Shown here: positions 11,220 through 20,845 of the stretch, piece after piece | Layout of the letters: each line of letters starts with the position of its first letter | How positions within the stretch are numbered: position 1 is the stretch's first letter | Source: Massospora cicadina | Lineage: Eukaryota > Entomophthoromycota > Entomophthoromycetes > Entomophthorales > Entomophthoraceae | Length of the DNA stretch: 64,000 nt | NCBI GenBank assembly: GCA_022478985.1 | Contig: JAKSZP010007892.1 | Location: 310,001 to 374,000 of the forward strand | Reading direction: 5' to 3' | Translations under genes and position numbers: made by a program | The notes under the pieces: model-generated | Seen by the model: only the letters and a program-made list of their open reading frames with translations | Told to the model about the DNA's origin: nothing | The model's database searches: none

Positions 11220-12058
11220 TAAATTGGGCGAAAGCCATATAAGGGAATGGCAAAACAGTGCATTGAAGGGCAAGAAACTCTATGGAGGGGGACCAGGAAG
11301 CAATGCCACCAAGAAACCACAAACTCAGACACTGTATAGGTTTTTGGAATTCACCACTAAACAAAACTTGTGCATGGAAATCCAGCATGCCCAACCCCTA
11401 TCAAAGGTAGAGCAGGGCTCCAACTTTTCCTAGGGGTTCATTCTCCAACTCTGTGGGAGAGAGTGGACGAGGCACAGGCCTCCCTTTTCCCCCATGCGGT
11501 GTATGTTACCACCCATACCATCCACTGCGGCTGGATCAATATGGGCTTTAAAACCAAAGAAGGTGCAGACTCCACCGCAAAAGTCTGCGTTGAAAATGCC
11601 CTCCCCAAAGGCAAATGAACTGTGCGCACTGCGCGCACCATATGGAACAAAACAAGCACTTTGTTTATCTCCTTTGACTCATTCCCTATCAACCTCCCCT
11701 GCAAGGTAATCAAGGAGGAGCTCTTCCTTGGACTTGCCATCTACAGAGAGATTAGACAATTTGAACTACAGAGGTTTCACCTGATGCTGAACCTGTGCAC
11801 AGGAAAGGCAATTGCCATGATAAACCTGATCCCCAAGCTAGCCATGGACCTCACAAAATCCCATGCACAGTGGTGTTTCACCTCCCAGGTGGAGGTGTGT
11901 CAAAGGTATTCTGCATCACACCGGAAAGTGCACCGCCTATCTGCAATCACTGCAGCACGTTAGGTCACAAGGAACACACATGCCCCGTGAAGGAGGACGT
12001 TTTGGCTCCAGAATTCTGTGATGAAGTCATGGATGAAGATGAAGACTTTGCAAATTAG
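11220..12058 (+). pseudogene. LineA ORF1 (RNA-binding protein with CCHC knuckle)
   Basis: Pieces in different frames add up to one ORF1. A middle domain contains GWINMGFKTKEGA and later LFISFDSFPINLP and EELFLGLAIY. A knuckle near 11938-11982 reads CNHCSTLGHKEHTC (C-x2-C-x4-H-x4-C), and an acidic C-terminus ends EDEDFAN at 12058. The middle domain follows the spacing of the H proteins (GYFD-x-GF ... TLVV-F--LP--LP--V--EL--GL--Y), so the two are related. After the knuckle only about 30 residues remain, whereas H proteins go on for some 300 more. Several frameshifts make it non-functional. Confidence 0.75.
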
Positions 12059-12649
12059 TTGACACCAACCGCGCCTTCCTCTGGGGAGAGGATGGGTAAT
12101 ACATCCTCAGAGACCCAGTATCACCCAAAGTATGCAAATGGTACAGAAGGCCTGCAAGCGGGCAGCAGCTGAGGCTGCATCACTCGCAGCCTCCTCCATC
12201 AACCCCAGCCAGATTCAGAAGGACATATAGGAAATCAACCAAGCCAACTAATCAGAGCAGAAGGCCCATGTTGAAAATTTTTTCAACAATTCAACTGAAT
12301 CACCACGTGGTATTAAACAGATAAACTTAGCAGGACATTCAGCTATACTATAGGTGAAGATGTGGGACCCACATCTACAAATTTAAACCCTGCAACCGCA
12401 GAAAACAGTCATCACACTGCACCAAACCACCATGAGTCATGAGTGGGTAAATCCAACTCAAACCCTAAAAACTGCAAAACCCACGCAAAATTGGCACGGG
12501 TAAGGGATTGGATGATGATACAGAGTAAACTGGCCCAGTGACATGGAGAGATATCTGAATATGGGCGCTGTGTTTGGGCCTGGCAGCCCTCCCAACCACT
12601 CCTGAGGTGCTTCAGGCACCTCAGTGTCAATAGGAACGTTAAACAATGT

Positions 12650-13290
12650 GGGTGCCAGGGCTCAAGCATCCTAAGCCAAAAAGCTGGACTTTCTGTGAAA
12701 ACCTCCTGTAGATATCTTGGCCATCTAAGAAGCGCACTGTCTACAAGGGGAAGAGGGATCCTGGTCAACCAGGGTCTCACCATCCCTATCTGTATGTACA
12801 TCCCACTGTGGGGTGGTTTTCTTTAATAACACAAAAGTAAAAATTACTAACTCCTCTTCATATCTGCGTGGCTGCATCCTGGTAGCAACAATTGCATGCC
12901 AAGAGGACATAATCTTGATAGCATACATCTATGCACCATGCACCGCAGCTAATAAGAAACAATTCCTCAAAACTGTCCCAACTCTCAACCTTCCACCAGA
13001 TACCATCCTTTTGGGCGACTTCAACTGCTGGGATAACCCCAACATGGACCAATGGCCTAATCCTAGGGGATACCTCCGTGGCACATCAAATTCCATGCAA
13101 TGAAGGCATCATTTGGCCTACACGATACCCCCTGGTCACCACTTATCACCCACATGAACCACCCCAACATATGCAAGGGAACGCTCATTTCAATGAGCTT
13201 CATCAACTTCATTCTTGCCCCAAAAACCCACCACTTGACATCTCCAACTTCTCAACAAAAAAGATCAAATTCTCTGACCACTGACTCTTT
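12650..13290 (+). pseudogene. LineA endonuclease domain
   Basis: The domain starts around NVGARAQAS with AKKLDFL and ILAI-EAH, where a TAA replaces the Q before the catalytic E (LineB keeps ILGIQETL there). An open frame 12813-13103 follows, with IAYIYAPC and TILLGDFNCWDNP, the block holding the D-x-N active-site pair of exonuclease/endonuclease/phosphatase enzymes. The C-terminal S-D-H block is at about 13270 (FSDH). This enzyme nicks target DNA and supplies the 3'-OH for target-primed reverse transcription. Confidence 0.82.
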
Positions 13291-13899
13291 TTGGTGCAGC
13301 TTTTGCCAACCCAAACTCCCACGCAGGCGTTGACCTGGAGGAAGCTACACCTGTAAAGCACAAAATTGCCCAAAATATCTGACTGGGTCAACATGAGGCC
13401 ACGAACCCAAAATTTAAAACCCCATTTGTATCAGACCCCATCAAAACCTGGGCAAATTTTGAAGCCAAACTAATAAATAAAACTAGACATCTAGCCTCAT
13501 AAAGTACACCGCTGACACAGCCACAATTAGGCGCACCTTTGCGTAACTAGACCACCTTGAGCTTAACACCCTGAAGTCCAGATATAGTCCCAACTGGGGG
13601 CGTAAATGGGCGGAAATATCCGCCTGCCTAAACGCCCTCACCTTCAAACACCAGAACATAATCAAAATATCAAGAAAAGGTAAGTTCATAAAAGAAGGCG
13701 AAACCTGCTCAACATACTTCTTCCACCAGTTCCACTTCCATGGCAACCAGCCCACATGCACAAAGGTCCGCAAAGATGATGGCACCGTAGCAACTGACCC
13801 AGAGGAGGTCAAGGCGGAAGTACACCGCTACTACACCAAACTATACCACAACACCCCAACTGACCCCCAAAAAATTAAAGATTTTATACATATAACCAG

Positions 13900-15250
13900 A
13901 ATACAAAATGTGCCGCCGGACTATAACCTCCTTAACATAATCACACAGGAGGAGCTATGGGATACAGTCCACGGTGCACCACGTAGGAAATACCCAGGGC
14001 CTGAAGGGATACCCTACGAATTTTACAAAAATACTTCAATCAAATCGCCCCCTCCTCTTGGCATCAATGAAACAGTGCCTGCTGGAGACACGCCTCCTTC
14101 CTAGAGGCCAGGACTCTTATGTCATAACCCTGTTTAAGAAGGGCGACAAACTGGAACTGGCCAACTTGCGCCCAATTGCACTCTCTAACACTGATACAAA
14201 GCTACTAACTAATATTTTAGCCGCCAGATTAGGCACAATAGCCTTCAAAGTCCTGCTACCTAACCAGTTTGGGCTCATACCAGGGCGTTCAATCTAGACC
14301 AATATACACTCCGTCGCCAACATATGTCAGTCCAAAGAAACTGGAGCCCTGGTATTTATTGACCAGGAGAAGGCATAATTCCACGTTAGTTGGCCGTACC
14401 TGAAGGAATGCCTAAGCGCCTTCAAACTCCCACCCAGATTCATAAACTAAGCGATTCTCCTCGCAGAATCTGCATCCATAGCTGTATGCGGCCCTGGCTT
14501 CCTAACTAACAAGACCAAACCACAAAGAGGGATCAAACAAGGGACCCCCTCAGCCCACTGCTGTATAACTTCAGTATTGATCCACTCCTTTGCGTTGCTG
14601 ACTCACACCTCGTGGGAATAACTGTATAAGGCCAGCCAACAGTCAAGATACTAGCCTTTGCGGATGACTGCATGACAGATATAGCTAACAACAATGATGC
14701 CCAACAGCTGAAACGCATCCTGGAGAAATGTTGCATTGTGAGCAACACGTCACTCAACAAAAGAAAAAAGAATAAAACCTCCTAGCAAGTACACTAACAA
14801 CTGGGCCACAACATTCAAATTTCACAGCCCCCACAAAGGAATAAACCACACATCTTACCCATCGCATCACCTCCTGCAAACAACTCTGTCCTCACCTTGG
14901 AATATGGCTGGAAACAGGGGGGTATGCTGATAAGACAACTGAGAACAATCTACTACAGCGGATGTCCAACTGTGTTGCCTCCCTCAAGGGAAGATCCCTA
15001 GGACTAACAGGGTGAGTAACTGTTGCCAACTCACTCATCCTCTTGATGCTGTGGTTCCCCACCCACGCAATCTCCTTCTCACTTACATTCATATCCTCAA
15101 TCCGCGCACTTATCCAGGGATGGCTGTGGCCTGGGTTTCGGTATCCTGTACATGTGTAAACACTTTTCATCCCACGCTCCAGCGGAGGCATGGGCCTAAT
15201 AGACTTTGAAGTCCATGCCAACCGCATATTGGGCACCTATATAGAGGAAG
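13900..15250 (+). pseudogene. LineA reverse transcriptase
   Basis: The blocks are in order: a linker with KYPGPEGIPYEFYK; VITLFKKGDKLELANLRPIA (14130-14190); QFGLIPGRSI then a TAG; FIDQEKA; GIKQGTPSA (about 14530); and the catalytic FADD at 14657-14668, intact. This is the non-LTR RT order. It is interrupted by stops, including TAG after GRSI where LINEs usually keep Q or S, and by frame changes around 14100 and 14390. It copied element RNA at the nicked target site. Confidence 0.88.
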
Positions 15251-15559
15251 TACTAGCCCCAGACCTCCCATAACAATACTGGTCTAGAGCTATGAGGGCC
15301 AACTTTGCACAGGCGCTCAAACTATCCAACCCACATAACTCGGCCAGCCTGCTCATATACCTTGCAAACAGCCCCAACGCAGCGGGCCCACATGGAACCC
15401 TTTCACTTCAAACGCCTCCTCCGCACCATTTGGACCATATGGTGGACCTTCATTCTCACAGGCACTAGTCAGGGAAGGGGAAGGCCCAGAGCTCACTCCA
15501 CGCTAAGGAAACCAGAGGACCACCCCTCAGAGGGACACACATGATGTGGCCCCATTAAT

Positions 15560-16160
15560 CGCAAGAATTGACTACCTGGATGCTTTAGACATCCCATATA
15601 TTCTCACAACACAGAAGGCAATATGGAGGCTAACACATCATCCGCTCATCAAGCAAAGGGTAAGAGCTAACACCTAGAGGTGCCTTAGAAGAACCTACAG
15701 GACAGCAGATCGTTCCAACTCTCTTCATGCAACGTGCACAGTGTGTGGAGGGGATAGCATTATACACCACTTCCTTGAAGCATGCCCTCCATCTAGAGCC
15801 ATATGGCGGGAAGTTGCGCATCTGTTAAGAACTCAAAATGACCAGGAGCTGTCAATCTCCAGAAGCCTCCTTGCACTCCAACTTAAATCCTCGATACCAC
15901 TAACACTTACTCCCTGATAGTCACCATTGCACTGTGGACTTTCAACACCTTGCACTGGATGCCTTCAAGAAAACTGTGCCCACCATCTGTGGGACAATCA
16001 GCAGATTTCACCTACACCTACTGGAACACTTTCAAGCCTGGATATATGGATACATGAGCTAAAGCAACAACTTGTTGAATCATGGTTCCCCGTCTGGTTT
16101 CTAAATATGGACCCCTTCCTCCACACCTGCTCTATAATAGGGGAAACCCCTTCAGAGTAA
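15560..16160 (+). pseudogene. LineA C-terminal domain with RT-associated zinc finger
   Basis: The frame reads IDYLDALDIPYILTTQKAIW and then CTVCGGDSIIHHFLEAC (about 15730-15785), a C-x2-C-x7-H-x5-C pattern typical of the finger at the end of many LINE ORF2 proteins. A further frame to 16160 ends in a tryptophan-containing tail. LineB has the same block (LLDIPYYSQVQKKMW) on the - strand near 39800, which confirms the two LINEs are relatives. Confidence 0.78.
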
Positions 16161-16284
16161 GGCAATCAGCCCCTACACCTGGTGGTACCAGCTGGCAACA
16201 GGGGTAGCTCATCTACTCTGGGGTGCCTAAATCTCGCTATACTTCACCTCCCCCTATCCCATTACATATATCATTATTGTCTAT

Positions 16285-16314
16285 CCCCTGGTCATCTTAC
16301 CTCGGTTAAATAAA
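16285..16314 (+). promoter_or_regulatory. LineA 3' tail (putative RT recognition signal)
   Basis: CCCCTGGTCATCTTACCTCG followed by GTTAAATAAA. The same module ends H1-H4 and the SINE at 23263. It ends exactly at the TSD. In stringent LINEs the RT recognises such a 3' tail, so it is read as the shared signal of the system. Confidence 0.75.
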
Positions 16315-16332
16315 ACAATTTTTGTCTACCAT

Positions 16333-16690
16333 TAGGAGGTGCTGCTTCGTGACGATGGATTTCACAGTGAAAACTCTGATAGACTTATCTATCTGAGTGG
16401 GTTGCCAAGGGGGAGTGGATCTTTATTCTGAAGAGATCTGAGAGAGCCTACTGGAGAAGATTTACTCAAGAGAACCTGTGAGCCTTGGGAGTATCTGATG
16501 CTACAAGATGCTTTTTGTTCTCTTTAAAATAAACCCCTATTGCTAAATATAAGGCTTCTTAATGTTGAGTTTTAAAGTTACTGTCTTCAAACAGGACTTT
16601 GTGTTTTAATGTGTTGATCTGTGCAGTTGAGATATGACGCTATAGCAAAAATTTTAAGGAGGCCAATAAGCTATAAAGTTATTATGCTCA
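16333..16690 (+). mobile_element. GyA 3' LTR, second part
   Basis: It continues the LTR after LineA. From 16487 (GGGAGTATCTGATGCTACAA) it aligns with window positions 1-165 in the 5' LTR. The alignment fades after about 16660. The true right end of GyA was not found, because H2 and AT-rich sequence follow. Confidence 0.65.
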
Positions 16691-17141
16691 TGAAGTATAT
16701 ATGTATGGCCTGAGAAAGGATCTAGCACCAATAGTAGAATGCAAAATTGAATTAGACACATATTGAGTGAGCGTATGGCTTGATCTTATATGGTGAACAT
16801 TTCTTTATGACTTCTCTTCAGAAAGATCTGAAAGTTTAAAACTTTTTTATTCTCCTTCTTAGATATAGATTTGGGTTATTTATTTATAACTTGACTTATT
16901 TAAAGGCATTATAAGTTTATAAAATATCATCATTGAAAACAATTTATATATTAATATACAATATAGATATAATAACTTTTACTAAAAACCCCTACATCTA
17001 TTTTTATGTGATAATCAATGTAAATTTATAAGCTGTAATAAAAACACTAAATATAAGTTATAACTAATTAGTTATAAAAATAATAGCATACCACTATTTA
17101 TCAAATAAAAAGCATATCAAAACAATAATTATTAACTAATA
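16691..17141. other. AT-rich stretch, nothing recognised
   Basis: Very AT-rich, with no reading frame, no LTR ends and no tail motif. It could be the rest of the GyA 3' LTR in a strongly diverged form or old flanking DNA. The last bases (17142-17159) are the H2 target-site duplication. Confidence 0.4.
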
Positions 17142-17159
17142 AAAACTTCAAAACTAAAA

Positions 17160-19055
17160 ATTAAACTTTCTTTTACCGCTTGAAGTCACTTTTGAGCGAT
17201 TTTAAATTTTAAGTTTTATTTATCTGCAGCCATCTGCCCAAACCTATTCTTTGATGTCCTTGGCTCCACCGCCTGCCACCCCAGTGTGGGGCAGCAGTGC
17301 ACCCCCACCTAGCATTTTCCGCCCCGTGGGCAAGCGCGTACAGACGGGCTCAAACAGCCCGCCCACTGCTTCCAACCGTTTTGTCCCCCCACAGGACTTA
17401 CCGCTCCACCTGGCGCGCGTCCACCCTTCTCGCCCCCATCCTCTCGCCCTCCCTCGCTCTGCCATTCGCTATTGCCTTAGAGTGGACTATGGGCGTTTGT
17501 TCCCATATGCTGATAAGGCAATTATTGACCTAGCCACGGAGGCCTTTGCGCCAGCTGGATTTATAGACTTCCGCCCTTTTAAGGGCTACTTTGACGTTTG
17601 GTTTAAATCTGAGGAGGATGCTGAAGCGGCAGCACAAACTCCTCTAATTTATAAAAAAACCTATTCCCACAACCCATACTCGCCTCCCTTCTGACATCAC
17701 ACTGGTGGTATCCTTTGCAAATCTCCCATCCCACCTTCCACCCCAGGTTTTGTATGACCAGTTGGTCGCGGGGCTCATGGCTTATGGCACTCAGCCCAAC
17801 CTCATCTTTGCCATTCCATCTGGTGTGGAGCGCCTTGATGCTCCTCGGGCAACAGCCACCATCATACCACACCACCCTACCATAGCCCAACAAATCCCAC
17901 CCCGCGCTAGTGTGGCTACAGCGCCTGATCATTTCTTTTGGGCTCAGGTCAATAATGGTAGGCAGATTTGTTCCCTCTGCTTTGGCCTCGACCATGCAAA
18001 AAGAGCATGCCCTCAGGCCAAGTCCGCTGCTGCGGCTTCTGAGCCCCCTCTGGAGGTTCAGTATGGGGCGCTTTGCTGCCCCCTCCCACCCTCCAATCTC
18101 GTTCAGTGGGCCCACATGGAAAATCAGCCCCCCAAAACCTCCAGCCTCACTCTCCCACCTAAATCTACCCCAGCCAATCAGAGCAATGCTTGGACCACCA
18201 TTGGCACCCAAGCAGCTGCCCATTCGCCCAATCCCACCCACCCAAATTCGAATGCCACTATTCCAGTGAACCAAAATCCATGGGATCTATTGGATGAAAC
18301 TGACGAATCAGGTAATGTCCTCATTAGTAAGCATACAGGTCAACCTCTCTGCCAAGGCGATTATGGTTAGGAGGAATTTTTCCTTCCTGACTTTGATGAA
18401 ACCCCTACCCCTCACCATTTCGTTCCTATGCCCAATACAGCCCCCTTCCAAAGTGATCACCAGCTCGCCTTAGCTGTGGTGGCCTCTCCTCACTGCCCAA
18501 AACTATGCACTGCGGTGGCCCAGTCAGTGGCTCAGCTCCAGCATGGCCTGCCCACCCTCTTCTTTCCCCCTGACTTCCCTGAATCTCCCTGCAGTGACAT
18601 CTCAAAACTATTCAATGATGCTGAAATTGCTGTTATGAATGTTGCAACGGTTGCTTCATTCAACCCCTCAGCCAAAATCACCTGCCACAGTATCTCCCTT
18701 TTCACCCAACTTCCTGAAGCCCGAAAAGAAGCTGAAGTTCTCCTCGCAGCTTTTGTTGAAACACTTTCCCGTCATTATCTTGATGCAGAAGAGGAAAACT
18801 CCTACTACGCTGACCTCAACCCCCACTATGCAGATGCCCCAACGCCCTGGCTCTCTGCTCTGATCTGATACTGTAACCAACATCCCATGATTGAGGTGGG
18901 TCTTTCTGAAAACCAACCCCCCGACCCCTCCTCACCCTCTGCCATGGTGGGTTAGCAGTTTCTGCTTCCCACCTGGTTAGTAGTTTTGTTTTGTCATTTT
19001 GAGTGTTGTGTTTGGTACTGTCCGTCCCCTGGTCGGCGTACCTCAAATAAATTGG
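17160..19055 (+). mobile_element. H2: best-preserved ORF1-only non-LTR retroposon
   Basis: The 1896-bp element has an 18-bp TSD AAAACTTCAAAACTAAAA at 17142-17159 and 19056-19073, identical on both sides. Its 5' end (ATTAAACTTTC...CCGCTTGAAGTCAC) aligns with the starts of H3 and H1. The 3' tail is CCCCTGGTCGGCGTACCTCA (19026-19045). A single ORF1-type gene fills most of it, and no endonuclease or RT is present. The defined 5' end, constant length and TSD show a complete transposing unit, not a randomly 5'-truncated LINE. It is a type specimen for the family. Confidence 0.93.
17251..18954 (+). pseudogene. H2 ORF1-type RNA-binding protein (about 567 codons; one shift, two stops)
   Basis: The N-terminal part is proline-rich. 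Around 17470-17600 the domain FIDFRPFKGYFDVWF occurs. A frame change near 17660-17690 leads into LPSDITLVVSFANLPSHLP, and then to a CCHC knuckle CSLCFGLDHAKRAC (17971-18012). A P/T-rich linker ends NPWDLLDETDESGN. A stop at 18368-18370 is followed in the same frame by a C-terminal domain of about 150 residues (18428-18868). A second stop, at 18866, is followed by a conserved end to 18954. The start at 17251 is the first in-frame ATG. It is related to LineA ORF1 in the middle domain and knuckle. The C-terminal domain is unrecognised. Its expected role is binding element RNA in cis or trans. Confidence 0.82.
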
Positions 19056-19429
19056 AAAACTTCAAAACTAAAAGGTAGTTTGTACCTGTATAATATGATT
19101 ATAAAGTAAGATGTTAGTATTTATATCAACATAAGAGAAACTTATTATTCTAAACTTAGATAAGCAATAATGCTTGCTTTAATAAATATATAGCTTAATA
19201 AATTTAATATAAGCGATTTATAATAGACATAGAAAACTAAATTTATGAACTTATTATTTCATTAAAGGTACTAACTATAACACTTTTTATAAATTTTTTT
19301 ATAGTATTACTTTATAGCATGAAATATTTTTATTTAAAGAATAATTATAGTTTTAACTTTTCTTAAAATGTAGCAAATTGTAAAATCTATATAATTGAAA
19401 TATAGTAACTCCCTCTCAAAACTTACCAC

Positions 19430-20560
19430 TCTGTTTGCTATTATAATAAAGAACTATTATATTTTGCGTTTTAGAATCTATCCAAACTTTTTACCGCTAT
19501 AATATAAAACTAGAACCCAAATATTCAAAAACTAATACATTATATGTGTATATATTAAAATTAGTATAACTTCTCCATTATAATATAAGCCACCTAAAGC
19601 TTATCTTTATAAAGAAACAATAGCATAGCTTCAAAGCATAAAGAAGCCAAAAGATTTATTTGTCTTAAGAAAAATGGTATAGCATCACTTTACACTGAGG
19701 CTACCTAAAGTAGCTACCTTATGAAAAATTGCATTTCTGTCTCCTACTGGCTAAACAAATTCTTTGCTTAATAAATTATATAGCTTCACATTTTCATTAT
19801 AGCCAAAAAATATTGCTTAATTCAAAAAGTGACATAGCTCTCCACCCTCATAGATCCAAACTAACTTCTCATCTTAAGAAAAATAGATTAGCACCACCTC
19901 CTACTATAGCAAATAAGTTTTTTGTTTTAAAAAACAAATGATATAGCTCCACCTCCTACTGGAGTTAGACAACTTATTTGTCTTAAAAAATACATAACAT
20001 AGCTTTGCCTCCTACTGGAGCCAAACTATTTACCAATATAAATTAAATGACATAGCTCCACCTCCAACTGGAGCCAAACAAGTTTATTATTTTAAAAAAC
20101 TAAATAGCATAACACCACTTCCTACTGGACCCAAACAAATTATATATTTTCTTCATAGCATAGCTCACCTAAAACTGAGCTAAAAATTATTTGTCTTGGA
20201 AAAAATAACATAGCTCTGCCTCCTACTGGAGCCAAACAAATTAATTTTAAGAGATAAAATGACATAGCTCCGCCTCCTACTGGAGCCAAAAAAATTTGTT
20301 ATCTCAAGAAAAATAGCATAACTTTGCATCCTACTGAAGCCAAATAAATTATTTGTTTAAAAAAATGAGATAGCTCTACCTCTTACTGGAGCCAAAAAAA
20401 TTATTTACATTAATAAATGACAAAGCTCCACTTCTTAACAAAGCCAAACAAATTATTTTGCCTCAGATAAATGGCATATAATTACCTCTTACTTGAGCCA
20501 AAAATACAGATAATTAAAAAATAGCATTGCCTCATGGAGCATCAATATTATTTAGTAATT
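19430..20560. repeat. Minisatellite, ~53-bp units with hairpin cores
   Basis: About 15-20 diverged units, best from 19900 on. Each has a core like AGCTCCACCTCCTACTGGAG then CCAAACAAATTATTTGTC and an A-rich spacer. Successive GAGCC positions (20018, 20071, 20128, 20177, 20229, 20283, 20337, 20389, 20441, 20495) give a period of about 49-57 bp. The core GCTCCA-N8-TGGAGC can fold into a 6-bp stem. The unit at 20162 reads AGCTCA-N8-TGAGCT, where both arms changed together. There are no coding frames. Confidence 0.88.
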
Positions 20561-20845
20561 ATGAATTACTATAGAAATATCTTCAAGTAGATTCACCAAA
20601 AAATTATGTTCATTAAACTAAATTAGCGTTGCTCAATCTCTTTTATGAATAACAAACAACTATGATATAAAAAATAGATAACCTAGCTTTAACTCTAATA
20701 GAAGCTCTTAAAACTCTTTACACTTTCAATTAAAGAGTTTAACTACCTCATTTATACATTTTTTCTATATCACTATGCAATAGATAATAAAATGTATTTT
20801 AGTTTACTAAAACTATATATAATATATAATAATTTTAGCCTTATA

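Larger units (their letters stand above)
11117..16314 (+). mobile_element. LineA: near-full-length non-LTR retrotransposon (LINE)
   Basis: The 5198-bp element is flanked by the 18-bp TSD ACAATTTTTGTCTACCAT at 11099-11116 and 16315-16332, identical on both sides. It carries ORF1 with a CCHC knuckle, an AP-type endonuclease, a reverse transcriptase with FADD, and a C-terminal CCHC-like finger. It ends in the tail CCCCTGGTCATCTTACCTCG (16285-16304) plus TTAAATAAAA. No RNase H was recognised. It sits inside the GyA 3' LTR. The ORFs are broken by stops and shifts even though the TSD is intact. This is the only copy in the window with the complete LINE gene set, and it represents the type that could drive the H elements and the SINE. 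Confidence 0.92.

Noticed and set aside
17603..18274. 223-codon open frame on the - strand
   Set aside because: It is the antisense shadow of the H2 ORF1-type gene, whose + strand frames carry the CCHC knuckle and conserved domains.
19430..20560. CRISPR-like array (regular repeats with short spacers)
   Set aside because: The repeats are diverged, the spacers are A-rich and similar to one another, and the context is eukaryotic retroelements with no cas genes. It is a minisatellite.
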